Positions 25,095 through 35,849 of a DNA stretch of 64,000 bases are shown here, in pieces; position 1 is the stretch's first letter, and every line of letters begins with the position of its first letter. The DNA lies in contig OV050033.1 of NCBI GenBank assembly GCA_920105625.2, positions 127,781,821-127,845,820 of the forward strand. The letters are read 5' to 3'. The notes below the pieces were generated by a model that was not told the DNA's origin, searched no databases, and saw only the letters and a list, made by a program, of their open reading frames with translations. Source of the DNA: Clusia tigrina (Eukaryota; Arthropoda; Insecta; Diptera; Clusiidae). A program made the translations under genes and the position numbers.

Positions 25095-25515
25095 AGGTTT
25101 TTTCTCCCTCTCCCCTCTATATATCTGCTCTTTACTCTCTCTCTCTTTCCCATTTATATATCTCCCTTTCTCTCTCTGTCTTTTTCTCTCGTTCCCGTTT
25201 ATATATATCCCCCTTTCTCTCTCTTTTTCTTTATATGTCTCCCTTTCTCTCTCTTCCTTTTTCTCGCTTCCTTTTTCTCTTCCTTTTTCTCTCTTCCTTT
25301 TTCTCTCTTCCTTTTTTTCTCTCTCTCTCCCCTTTTCTCTTATTCTCTTTCCTCTCTTTCCTCTATACATCTCCCATTATCTCTCTCACTCTTTCTCTCT
25401 CTTTCCCTTCTATAAATCTCCCTTTCTCTCTCTTTTCCTTCTATAAGTCTCCCTTTCTCCCTTTCTCTCTCTCTCTCTCTTTTCTTTCTCTCTCTCCCTT
25501 TCTCTCTCTTTTCCT
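25095..25515. repeat. Long polypyrimidine (CT)n-rich tract
   Basis: More than 400 bases in which the + strand is nearly all C and T, mostly CTCTCTTTCTC words. It is broken at intervals by TATATATC segments that give a loose 45-60-base higher-order period. The complementary GAGAG strand offers many GAGA-factor-type sites, and such tracts can form triplex DNA. Open frames on both strands here are low-complexity artefacts. Confidence 0.9.
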
Positions 25516-25837
25516 ATAGCATTCAACAATCGCTTGGAATTAATTCTAATTATAATTATAATTACAGTTCATAAAAGCTCCTGACATTTATTTGACCCAC
25601 CCCCGCGCCCCACCCTATAAACTCAGGAATGATGGAATATAATATTTCAGCATGCTTTATTTCAAATGATCGTTTTCTGTTCACCTCTGCCAAACAATTC
25701 AATTCTATGAACTAACTTCAGAACTTTTGTAGTCAAATATATTTTGGAATGACGTCACAAAAGCTGGAAAAGTTCTTTTAAAAAATGAACTTTTAGTTAG
25801 CAACGTGAAAATTAGTATTATATCCAAGCTAACTATG

Positions 25838-26345
25838 TCAAAAACTAAGAGAAAATTTAGTAGTGTCGAAGGAAGGAAATATGCTCGAAGAGAATCTTAT
25901 CCAACAATATCGAAAACTAAGAGGAAATGAAGTGGTGTCTAAGGAAGGAAGAACCCATTAAAAGAACCTTAACTAACAATGTCAAAAACTAACAGAAAAT
26001 GAAGTGGTGTCTAAGGAAAGAAAAGCCCTCCAAGAGAACCTTCGATAACAATATCGAAAATTAAAAGGAAATTGAATGGTGCCTAAGGAAGAAAAGACCT
26101 TCCAGAGAAGCTTAACCATGACGAAAACTAAGAAGAAATGGAGTGGTGCTTTAAGGAAGGAAAGACCCACCAAGAATACTTTAGCTAACAGTATCGAAAA
26201 CTAAGAGGAAATGATGTGGTCTCTAAGGAAGGGAGGCCTTCCAAGAGTACCTTAGCCAACAATATCGAAAACTAAGAGGACATGAAGTGGTGTCTAAGGA
26301 AGGGAAGGCCCTCCAATAGTACCTTACCCAATAATGTCGAGAATT
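25838..26345. repeat. 72-bp minisatellite, seven copies
   Basis: Seven head-to-tail copies of a unit of about 72 bases, starting ATCGAAAACTAAGAGGAAAT, then GAAGTGGTGTCTAAGGAAGG and ending CCTTAGCCAACAAT. Divergence between copies is moderate. It lies wholly in the first vap intron. Confidence 0.9.
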
Positions 26346-27690
26346 TTAGTCAACTAAGAGCAAATAAAATATCGTCTCAGTTTTTCATGTGATTTCTTCA
26401 CCAAATCAAGAAATTGCCCATCGTGAGACTGTTACCTTCTCAGTGTGCTCGGTGTTCTTTGATTCTTGTTGCCATTGCCTGTTGGCTCTCCCATCATCTT
26501 CAATTCATCTGTCGGCAAAAGTCGTGTGATTTATGTCCTCTAAGAAAATTATTCGACAGTGGTATTTCTCATTTACTCTCAACGTGACTGTTGCTCCTTA
26601 GCAGACGAATTTTATTTTGGTAGCGTCTGCTGGGCATGTCACTTGAGACCATAATGAATCTCGAAAGAATTTGACCCGTATTTCTTGAGGTTTTTTTGGT
26701 CAGTAAGTATCCGCATAGCCGCCGGTGTTGCTGCCGCTGCCGCTGCTGCTGATTCATATTATCAAAAACAAATATTTTCGCTTACGTTTGAAATTCCGTT
26801 TCGTTATTCGTTCGGATCTCTTTTGGCCATGGAGTTGATTTGGCTTTTGCACATTTTCTGCCGAAAATGATGTAACAAATTTTTGTAGGAAATTTTATTT
26901 AAATGAATGTTGTTGTTTGTTTGCTTGCCGTGCAACTACAACGATCTCCATATTCCATATTCTTCGTCTTCTAATTTGAATTGCTGTTTTCGTCACTAAC
27001 ACCAAAAAACGTAACTACTATTTTAATAATGTTTGCGCTATTTGCTAATTCGATGAAAATAGAAGGCAATAATAAGCTGACTAATCGCACTGCTGGTTTC
27101 AAGAGGCTTCCCAGCAAGAATAGACTGCCCAAAGTAGCAACTCAAATGTTAAATTTTGTATGTTCATGAATAGATTCATTCTGGAGTTTAAGTATACTTT
27201 TGGTAGTGCTAACCTGGTGCTTAATGTATTCAGGTCTCATAGATATGAACTTATTTACAACTTATTTGGCATTATGTCTAGGAAGCGCTTAATATTTGTA
27301 AATGTGAGCATGTAGACATGTATATAGTTATGCGTGTGGTTAGGGCTAACCGATTGGCTGATGTAGGGCACACACAATTTATTTGTTAGGTTTTGTAAGA
27401 TCTGCAAAAGTTGCCCTAAAAAGACAAAATTCTCGTTCCAAAGCGAATTTCTTCATTTCATAGAAGAAAAGCAAATAAAATTCAGTTTAAATTATAATAA
27501 ATAAATAATAAAATCTAAATAATTTTATTAAAAATAAAAATGCTAGATAATTTTACTCTTGGTTGTTAAATCTTTTTTTTATTAAATAATGTTTGGTCTT
27601 CCGGAAGGATTAAGTACTTAGCCCCTACTAAATTTCTACCTATGAGTATAATAATATATAGTATAGTTTATAGCAATTCAAAAGGATAAA
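26346..27690. other. Intronic DNA, no gene recognised
   Basis: Contains a short GC-rich patch at about 26,700-26,755 with GCTGCCGCTGCCGCTGCTGC. It could be a leader exon or a chance trinucleotide run. Confidence 0.4.
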
Positions 27691-27925
27691 ATGTAGGATA
27701 TACCAGTTAGCACTATCTATTTCTCTAACCAGTAAGCCCTAGTTAATAACATAACCGTTTGGCTATAAACAATTTTCAGATAGGAAGTTATATAACCGTT
27801 TTAATATAACCAGTTATCTATACTAGTTATCTAACCATTACCAATAACTTCTATTTTATAACCAATAACCAATAACTTCTTAATATAATCGTTTAGCTAT
27901 AACCAGTTATCAGCAACTAGTAATA
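27690..27925. repeat. Irregular AACCAGTTAT-type repeat
   Basis: Short words such as TAACCAGTTATC, TAACCGTTT and AACCAATAAC recur irregularly for about 230 bases. Confidence 0.55.
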
Positions 27926-28357
27926 ATACTTGATAGGTACCTCACAGTCGTTCCCATCCTATTCAGTTTTCTTCGCATTATTTCTATAAGCATCCCTTTA
28001 TTCACATATATTCTATAAGCTAGTTGAACACATTTTCGTAGGGTAGCCGGCAATCGTTCTCACCCTATTCAGTCTTCTTTATCGCTTGTTCTACGGTTTG
28101 TCTCCAAAATTTGACCGCATTAGTCATGAACTCATGAAAAAGCAGCGATGTCGCAATTTTTCCAATATTGCAATTTTGCGGCAAATAAATTGCGCAATAA
28201 TTGCTGCAAATGACGTTCTTCGTTGTGGCCACAAATTTATTTGTTATTTCAGTATTTGGAAACGCTTTCGTGTTGTTGTTAACTGGGCTCATGTGTTTTT
28301 TCTCTTTTTCCTTTTATCTCTGCCTGGGCTTGCGTGCTATTGCTGGAACCTGGCTAG

Positions 28358-28471
28358 GCGAACGACCTGCGATTATAGCGCCACCGGAGAGCGAATGGTA
28401 TCATGGACGTCTGGATCGCTACTCGGCGGAGTCGCGTTTGCGCGGGAGCAGCAAATTGGGCAGCTATTTAG
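28358..28471 (+). CDS. vap: vap exon: start of first SH2 domain
   Basis: Encodes (G)ERPAIIAPPESEWYHGRL then DRYSAESRLRGSSKLGSYL, which is the beginning of the N-terminal SH2 domain (WYHG start, helix A, GSYL strand). In p120 RasGAPs the domain likewise starts with APP-x3-WYHG. Two acceptors fit the phase: CTAG before 28358, behind a polypyrimidine tract, or TATAG before 28379, which would give NAPPESEW. I use the upstream one. The exon ends at G|GTGAGT (28472) in phase 1. Confidence 0.9.
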
Positions 28472-28552
28472 GTGAGTATTGGACTGACCTACTTTTCATA
28501 GGCATTCACTCACTTTGTACTTAATTGGGATTCTCCCATTTCTGTGCTGCAG

Positions 28553-28626
28553 TGCGGGAGAGCGATCGAAAGCCGGGTTCGTATGTGCTGAGCTACTTGG
28601 GACGCACTGGGATCAATCATTTTCGG
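28553..28626 (+). CDS. vap: vap exon: phosphotyrosine-binding part of first SH2
   Basis: After acceptor GTGCTGCAG the exon reads (V)RESDRKPGSYVLSYLGRTG followed by INHF. The Arg of VRES is the phosphotyrosine-binding residue. The best donor is CG|GTGAGC at 28627, but it leaves the frame in phase 0 while the next exon needs phase 2. The family sequence at this point is NHFR-I, which would need one T fewer in the T5 run at 28620-28624. Alternatively a weaker donor, CCA|GTAAAA at 28641, extends the exon by 14 bases to 28640 and restores the frame with a five-residue insertion (SVSCCH in place of R). Confidence 0.8.
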
Positions 28627-28695
28627 TGAGCTGCTGCCAGTAAAATTGTTTTATTTGTGATGGAAACAAATTTTCTAATTAAATTCTAATTACAG

Positions 28696-29105
28696 TATCA
28701 CTGCCGTTTGTGGCGACTTCTACATTGGAGGCCGCCAATTCATTTCCCTCAGCGATCTGGTGGGCTATTATACCTCTTGCAGCGATTTGCTGAAGCGTGA
28801 GCGCCTCGTTTTTCCCGTGGCACCCCCGGAGCCCGTTAACGACAAGAAGCGCGTAGTTGCCATACTGCCATACACCAAGATGCCTGACACGGACGAGCTG
28901 AGTTTTCAAAAGGGTGACATATTCTTCGTGCACAACGACATGGGCGACGGCTGGCTCTGGGTCACTGCCCATCGCACCGGCGAACAGGGCATGATCTTTA
29001 GGGAACTGGTGGACGATTTGGACGTGTCGATTGATCCGAACACGGTGTTTCCGTGGTTTCATCCCAATTGCACTAAAAATGAAGCCGTCGACATGCTGGT
29101 GAAAG
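28696..29105 (+). CDS. vap: vap exon: end of SH2-1, SH3, start of SH2-2
   Basis: Follows acceptor CTAATTACAG. The first part, ITAVCGDFYIGGRQFISLSD then LVGYY, closes the first SH2 domain. A linker with VAPPEPVNDKKR leads to the SH3 domain (VVAILPYTKMPDTDELSFQK, then GDIFFVHNDMGDGWLWVT), residues about 187-245. The SH3 ALYDY-like motif is altered to ILPYTK, as in other p120 RasGAPs. The exon ends in the second SH2 domain (FPWFHPNCTKNEAVDMLVK) with one base before donor GTGAGT. The SH2-SH3-SH2 module recruits the GAP to phosphorylated receptors and adaptors. Confidence 0.95.
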
Positions 29106-29220
29106 GTGAGTCCAACCACAGACTAAGGAAAAAGAGTCCGCATAACTGAAGTAAATGGCTTCTTTGAGTAGGTTTAGGGTAAAACGCGTTAAAAACGATA
29201 CGTTTTTTTGGTAAAGCTAA

Positions 29221-29580
29221 AGCAAGCAAACTCAGAAGATCCTAGCACTCAACTTCTGGATCAGTAATTTATAGAATGGTATCAGCTTTACAAGGTCCAA
29301 AATATTTGGTAATATCCTTACTTCGACTCCTGAGGCTAGCCTGGTAAAACAATTGTCTCTGACGCTTGATGAAGTTTAGATATGCGGAATACCTGAGGAC
29401 TGCAGCAGAGCTTTTTGAAGATCTTAACACCCAACTTCTGGAAGAGCAAGTTAAAGAATAGTTTCAGTTTTCGAAAAGGCCAAATTGGCTGGAAGAATAT
29501 TCATCTCTGATATGTTGACTTGTACCATGGAGATTGCTGAAGTTTAAATCCATGAAAAGTCTGAGGACTTACTTCAATTA
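29221..29580. repeat. 180-bp tandem duplication in vap intron
   Basis: Two diverged copies offset by about 180 bases. Markers are GAAGATCCTAGCACTCAACT at 29,237 and GAAGATCTTAACACCCAACT at 29,417, followed by similar TAATTTATAGAATGGTATCA and GTTAAAGAATAGTTTCAG segments. A smaller repeat (CATCGCCTTAATCTG) at 29,750 and 29,811 follows. Confidence 0.7.
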
Positions 29581-30294
29581 CTGATTCCACCAATCAAGGG
29601 CTGCATATGACATTAAATAATGGAATTTCTAGAGCCAAGAACAATTAAATTATAAACCTGTTGAGGATGAGGGCTATGAAAATGAAGTTAATATGAAATA
29701 TATGAATCCTCGGAAAATCCTCGATATAAACTCTTCCATGCCCTGTCGAACTCATCGCCTTAATCTGCTGTTATTTCATTCATCTCTTATTTGTTTATGC
29801 CCTGTGGAATTCATCGCCTTAATCTGGTTTTAAACAATTTAATCCTTATTTTGGAAATTATCTGTGGAACCCACCGTGTTAATACTCAATTAAATCCTTA
29901 TTCCTGCTTAGCATAGATTTTGCTCAACAAGATTTTGCTCGTGTTCGAAACCTTTGCTGAGAATATTGGTGAGCTCCTTCAGCGTGGCTTGAACGTTCTG
30001 CCCTGGAATAGGCGTATATTGTTCGGTGATTCCGATAATTGTTCTTGTTTGCCTTCGGGGTTTGTATTGCGATCCTGTCGTTCGTTTTTATCCTTCTACT
30101 AAAGACTTAAAGACTGATTCCATACCCATCTTTGAGAAGTATACTCGAATATTAATTTGTATGGAAAACTCAACGAGGATGACAATGGGTCCTGCCCAGC
30201 CTTTTTTACATTTTTGTAATAAGTTTCGGACTCTTATTAATTATTATTCTGTGATTTAAGTTTCCATTTCAAACAATTTGATATTAAATTGCAG

Positions 30295-30506
30295 CTGGTC
30301 CTGGGAGTTTTCTGGTGCGACCCAGCGATAATTCGCCTGGCGACTATTCCCTCTTCTTCCACATCAACAATCAGATACAGCGCTTTCGCATTGAAAAGAA
30401 GGGCGTACGCTACCTCATGGGTGGGCGGACGTTCGAGTGTCTGGATGCTGTTATAAATCGATATCGCAAGGAGCAGATTGTTGAGGGTCATTCACTAAGT
30501 CATCCC
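30295..30506 (+). CDS. vap: vap exon: second SH2 domain core
   Basis: After acceptor AAATTGCAG it encodes (A)GPGSFLVRPSDNSPGDYSLF, then FHINNQIQRFRIEKKGVRYL, MGGRTFECLDAVINRYRKEQ and IVEGHSLSHPV. The Arg of FLVRPS is the phosphotyrosine-contact residue. The match to the second SH2 of vertebrate RASA1 (PSDNTPGDYSL and YRKEQIVEG are shared there) is unambiguous. It ends in phase 0 at CCC|GTAAGT. Confidence 0.95.
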
Positions 30507-30583
30507 GTAAGTGCCAAGTCTTCCCCGTGTTATAAGCAAACCACCATCTATCGTATAACTTCTCTATTATCTATTCACTGCAG

Positions 30584-31221
30584 GTGGTCAACGGTTCCCA
30601 GCCTGAGTTCAATCAGCAATTCGTGGTGGAGAAGGCGGCAGAGAAAATATACGCCACCCTACGCGAGTGTCGCGATCAAATAGGCTTGAAGAAAATCAAG
30701 GGCATTAAGCATCATGGACAACTGAACAAGAAGTCGGACAAGACCACCAAATGGAAGCAACTCTACTTTGCCCTTATTAGTGAAGGCTCCGAGACGCACC
30801 TCTGTTTCTATGACAATCCCAAAAAGACTAAACCAAAGGGCCTCATCGACCTGTCATGCGCGTATCTCTATCAGTGCCATGATTCGCTGTGGGAGCGTCC
30901 GTACTGTTTTCAAATCGTGGAGCGAGCACTGCCCTGCCTGGCGACTGTCACCTACCTGTGTGCGCCCAGTCAGGAGAGTTACGTAGAGTGGATCAATGCC
31001 TTGAAGGCTCAGTGTGGTTCTCAGCTGAGTAGGGCTCAGAAAAAAGTGCCGAGACTGCGTGAGTTGCGCTGCTTGAATTTGCATGTGCTGGAAGCGCATC
31101 GCTTGCCATTCAAACTAGTGCCGCATCCCTACTGCAGCATATCGCTTAACCAGGTCAAAGTGGGCAAGACACGCGTCAAGATAGCACCCGATCCAGTCTG
31201 GGAAGAGGAGTTCGTTTTAGA
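30584..31221 (+). CDS. vap: vap exon: PH domain and first part of C2
   Basis: Begins VVNGSQPEFNQQFVVEKAAE in phase 0 after acceptor TTCACTGCAG. The PH domain spans residues about 387-490: HHGQLNKKSDKTTKWKQLYF, THLCFYDNPKKTKPKGLIDL, and the closing helix YVEWINALKAQC with its invariant Trp. A C2 domain starts at LRELRCLNLHVLEAHRLPF and continues with NPVW-like APDPVWEEEFVL. PH and C2 of RasGAPs mediate membrane and lipid contacts. The exon ends after two bases of an Asp codon at A|GTAAAT. Confidence 0.95.
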
Positions 31222-31284
31222 GTAAATTTATTTTAACATTAAATGAAGGGCAAAAAAAGACATATAAATTTCTTTTCATTCCAG

Positions 31285-32191
31285 CGATGTTCCTCCAGAT
31301 GTAGTATCACTCACCATCACGCTCATCTCCCGCGGCAAACGTGGTAAGGATTCCGAAGTGGCTGAATTAACCATTGATCTGGCGAGTCTGAAGAATGGCC
31401 AGGAAACCGAGGAGTGGTATCAACTCACTGGCATGACGCCCATGGGCGAATGGGGTTCGCTGCGTCTGCGTATGCGGTATTTGGACGATCTGATTATGCC
31501 CTGCGAAGAGTACAGCCCATTGCAGCAACTGCTGCTCGAGCCGGAACTCTACTCCGTGAAGGCTCTGGCTGAGCTCTGCCACAATGATCGCGTGCCACTG
31601 GCCACGGCTCTGCTGCGCGTGTTTCGTCACGAAAAACGTGAAACGGAACTGATACGAATACTCTGTCAGGCGGAAATAGCTCGCGAGAATGAGACGACGA
31701 CGTTGTTCCGCGGCGCCTCGCTGGCAACAACACTTATGGATTTGTATATGCGCACCGAGTGCACAGGTTTCCTGCAGTCAGCCGTGTCGGAAACGGTTCA
31801 ACGCATACTCGAGAGTAAACAGTCGGCGGAACTGAATCCCACCAAGATGGATGTGAACGACGATGCTTGCACGAACGCTGAGTTCCTCCTGCTTATACTC
31901 GATCTGGTGACCCACTCAATTTTTACCTCGCCGGAAGCGTGTCCACGCAGTGTTCGCTTCATTTGCAATTGTCTCCAGAAGTCTGTGGTAGCCAAGTGGC
32001 CGACCGAGCGGTTGGTGCGCACGCGCGTGGTGTCCGGTTTCATTTTCCTACGACTGCTCTGTCCGTCGTTGCTGAATCCACGACAATTCGGTTTGGTCAG
32101 CGAGACACCGCCCACAGCAGCTACGCGGTCTTTGATTATGGTCGCCAAGTGCTTGCAGAATTTAGCCAATCTCATTGAGTTCGGCGGTAAG
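31285..32191 (+). CDS. vap: vap exon: end of C2 and most of the RasGAP domain
   Basis: Acceptor TTCATTCCAG. It finishes C2 (DDVPPDVVSLTITLISRGKR) and contains most of the GAP catalytic domain. The arginine finger is the CGC codon at 31709-31711 in TTLFRGASLATTLMDLYMR, matching the catalytic Arg of vertebrate RASA1. The FLR signature is present as VSGFIFLRLLCPSLLNPRQF, followed by AKCLQNLANLIEFGGK. All expected catalytic elements are intact, so the product should stimulate GTP hydrolysis by Ras. It ends in phase 0 at AAG|GTGAGT. Confidence 0.95.
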
Positions 32192-32349
32192 GTGAGTGAA
32201 GCGATGTGAACTGATAAGACGAGTGAAAGAGGCGTTAAATATTCAGCCTGATTCTGAATAAAAATTGCCGACACAAGGCAGTTTTTAGTTAGGATTAGGA
32301 TTGTTCTGGTTAAGTTGGTAGTCTAATTTCCAATATTTATCTTCTGCAG

Positions 32350-32500
32350 GAACAATACATGGAAGTGGTCAATCCTTTTATACTGAAGAATAAGGAACGC
32401 ATGATCGTTTTTCTAGATCAGCTTTCCCTCGTGACCGATCCAAATCCTCCGCCAGGAATGTTTGTGGAGCAAAACTCAAATCACATAATTCAGGACACTG
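32350..32500 (+). CDS. vap: vap exon: end of RasGAP domain
   Basis: Starts after CTTCTGCAG with EQYMEVVNPFILKNKERMIV followed by FLDQLSLVTDP, the last helices of the GAP domain. It ends in phase 1 before GTAAGC. The sequence is very close in spacing to vertebrate RASA1 (YMEGVNPFI, RMIMFLDEL). Confidence 0.95.
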
Positions 32501-32519
32501 GTAAGCAGAGTTTAATATG

Positions 32520-33240
32520 CAAATCAAGGGGGAGGTTAAACTTGGAGGGAGATTTTTTAATATAAGTTAGGCATGTTAAATCTGGAAAGAGATATTCTAA
32601 AAGTATAGAAGAGTTCTAAAGGCATCCATGCTTCAAAACAACCTTTTGATGAACCCAATCGCCCCTGTTTTCCTTTGAAAATAGGGCAAAGAGTTCCCGA
32701 AACCGTTTCTAAGTAGAGTTATCTATGTAAATCCAAGAGGTTACACATGGAATGGGATGTTGTAAAAGTATAGAGGGTTCCTCGGAGTTTCTACGCCTCG
32801 AAACGCCCTTTGGATGAATCCATTTACTCCCTGATATCTTCTGAAAATGAGATAAGGATCCAAGAAACCCTTTTTTATTTAAATGAAGGAGCTTAAAGGT
32901 GGATGGAGCTTTACATGGAAGGAGGTATTCCAAAAGTATAGAGGGTTTCTCCAAAGTTTCTATAGTTCGAAAAACTCTGTGGATGGACTGAATCACCCCT
33001 ACTATGTTTTGAAACTAAGATAAGAATTCCGCAAGCCCCTTCTCCGTAGAGTGTTCTAGGAGGTTTTTTTTGTGACTCAAGGAGTTTTACATAGGTGGAG
33101 ATATTCTAATATTAAAGAGAGTTTCTGGGTGGCTTCGAAAAACTCTGTGGATGAAACCCATCCCCCTGTTATCTTCTGAAAAATAAGAGGAGTTCCTGAG
33201 AGAAGCATCCAAGATACCCTTTCTATATAGTGTTTTCTAT
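32520..33240. repeat. About 170-bp tandem repeat, four copies, in vap intron
   Basis: Four diverged copies about 165-178 bases apart. Each contains GATATTCTAAAAGTATAGAG, GGTTTCTCCAAAGTTTCTA, CGAAAAACTCTGTGGATG and TATCTTCTGAAAATAAGATA. They fill most of the intron between the last two coding exons. Confidence 0.8.
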
Positions 33241-33406
33241 ATACATCAATTAGATCTTTGGTGCATTTCCAGAGCCGACAGATCATTGTGTCAATGAAAA
33301 TTCCTTTCTTGTTCTATATATTATATATATCAAATCCTCCTCAGTTTCAATAATAATGTTTTTCATTGATGTTATTATTATACTTACTCTCGTTTTATTG
33401 TTGCAG

Positions 33407-33555
33407 GTCGTGAACTGGCTACTCTGCATCATATTTGCGTCTCTTATCAGCCGGACTTGCAGGAATTATCAAATATAAACTCGATTAAGAAGCTGGTGAC
33501 TGTGACAGATATGCTGACGAAGCACAAATTAAAATATCGCGAGATGATAAGTTAA
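33407..33555 (+). CDS. vap: vap terminal coding exon
   Basis: After acceptor TTATTGTTGCAG it encodes (G)RELATLHHICVSYQPDLQEL, then SNINSIKKLVTVTDMLTKHK and ends REMIS at TAA 33553-33555. This corresponds to the C-terminal helix after the GAP domain of RASA1 (RDLAALHEICVAH). The assembled upstream isoform is about 955-959 residues, a usual size for insect p120 RasGAP. Confidence 0.95.
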
Positions 33556-35150
33556 AAGAACTCATTACAACTTTACTAGATGCCTAATTAAAACCGCAAG
33601 AGCAACAACAAAAACAACAACACCAAACAATAACAACGATATTACGAAAACACAAACAAACACACAAAAAGTCGAATAATACTTATACTAAATGCGCGTA
33701 AGGATAATGATAATGATGAATAGAAACAAAACTCCAATATAACTTTTTTACATAAAACTAGTTTAGTAAAGCTTTTGTATTACTCCAAGGAATAGTGGCA
33801 ATTGGCCAACTTTTCTGTATTAGTATTTAAGATAATACCTACACTAATTAAGCATTTTATATAATTATTATTTTTTGTTTATTGGTAGCAATTATTTTTT
33901 AATTTTTTTATGTCTACCGAGTCACAAAAATTCAGTCTCAAATGATGTTCTGCTTACAACAACGTAATGCCATATATATATTATTATTTTTTAATGTTTT
34001 TTTCTTTTATATATATTATATAGATTATACAGTTACGAATTTGAAATTCGTGTTCTTACATATTTATAACTCACACGTACGTATTCTCGTTTCTATTGCG
34101 CAATTGTTGTTTTTATTTTGTTCGTCTAAAATTAATTGTATTTATGTATGCTTTGAAATTGAGCAATTGTAGTGCTATCTTTTATACATTTCTATATATA
34201 TTCATATACATATTATTATCTCCTTTTTATATTGATAATCCTGCTATATTTAACCTAGCATTTAAGAATTTCTTGTTTACTGAACAGAATTACTATTCAT
34301 ATCTCCCTCTCGCTACAGTTTAATTTATAAATTTATTTTCTTATGTTCAATTGTAACATCTAAAACTAGCGTTGCTTTACTATTTAGCTTTTCGAGGCGA
34401 TATCATAAGTCTTTATATAGAGTCTCTAATCGAGTCTATATAGAGTCTCAATATCAAGTCTCTATATCGTGTCTCTACATGAAGTATCTATAAACGATTC
34501 AATCCACTCTTTCAGTTCAATGAACACACTTCAGATTTGATTATGTACTTCCATACAAGTTAAACAAAAAACTGACTTTTAGCGACTTTGAGGCAATTGT
34601 ATCAGACGCAAACTTTATCAAGTTATGTTCTTAAGAAGAAGGATTCAGATCGGTTGTTCAAACAATTTCTTATTGGTACTCAACATATATTTTTGTCCTA
34701 GAGTAAGCTGAACTGTGATTCACCACATATTTCAACTCACTTCTTTTTGTGGTGAAATAAACAGCTGTCATATGAGACATCATATTGTGGCCATGGCAAT
34801 GTACTCCATTTTGAAGTTTACTCCTAATAAGGCACACAATTTGCGCAGCATCACTTAAAACTATTGATGGCAACCCCAATCAACGAGTTGTTCAAACAGA
34901 AAATCAATCGAAATCAATCGATTTGTTCAATACAGCAACCAGAAAGCTCTTATAGGGTAGCCTCAAAGTTACAATAACAACAACAACAACAATAGAATAC
35001 ACATAAATTGTCAGTTGAATTGTCAATTAGGTGATAACAGCTGATCGCTGTTAACAGCCAAAATATTATAATTTATCTCTGATTGCATTTCCATTTTAAT
35101 AAATTATGGGAACGAATTAAAAATATGATATCACCTTTCAATTTAATTAT
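33556..35150. other. vap 3' UTR and AT-rich intergenic DNA
   Basis: The 3' UTR begins with CAACAAAAACAACAACACC-type runs. I could not fix the poly(A) site. A cluster of GAGTCTCTATAT words at 34,417-34,490 is a short irregular repeat. No gene is seen to the start of the microsatellite at 35.16 kb. Confidence 0.55.
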
Positions 35151-35160
35151 ATAAAATTGT

Positions 35161-35515
<355 letters not shown>

Positions 35516-35569
35516 GTGTTCCCTGATAGTGAGTGTCCAACTGATTTTCATTGCGCTCTCAATTTTTGA

Positions 35570-35840
35570 TTGCTGAAAAACTGCATAAAAAACTACCAAC
35601 AAAAGTTGTTTGACCACAGAGGTGAAAAATTGCATAAAAATTTACCAACAAAAGTTGTTTGAACACCAGTGGTGAAAGATTGCATAGAAAAATAACAAAA
35701 ATGGTTTGAACATCAGTGGTGAAAAAGTGCATAGAAAAATATCAACAAAAGTTTTTTTTTGGATAACAGCATGTAGAAATACCAACAAAATTTGTCTGAA
35801 CAGTGGTGAAAAATTGCATGCAAAAATACCAACAAAACAG
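35570..35840. repeat. Tandem repeat of about 55 bp
   Basis: Five degenerate copies of GGTGAAAAATTGCATAAAAA followed by TACCAACAAAAGTTGTTTGA and ACA(C)CAGT. Confidence 0.85.
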
Positions 35841-35849
35841 CGCTCAATT

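Noticed and set aside
25047..25519. Three overlapping frames rich in Arg/Glu/Lys or Leu/Ser/Phe
   Set aside because: All derive from the CT-rich simple tract on either strand.
28201..28357. Hydrophobic N-terminal extension in frame with the SH2 exon (MTFFVVATNLFVISVFGN and following)
   Set aside because: The segment contains the polypyrimidine tract and branch region of the intron, and p120 RasGAP has no membrane segment there.
31798..32274. 158-codon minus-strand ORF opposite the RasGAP domain
   Set aside because: Antisense shadow of a strongly conserved coding exon.
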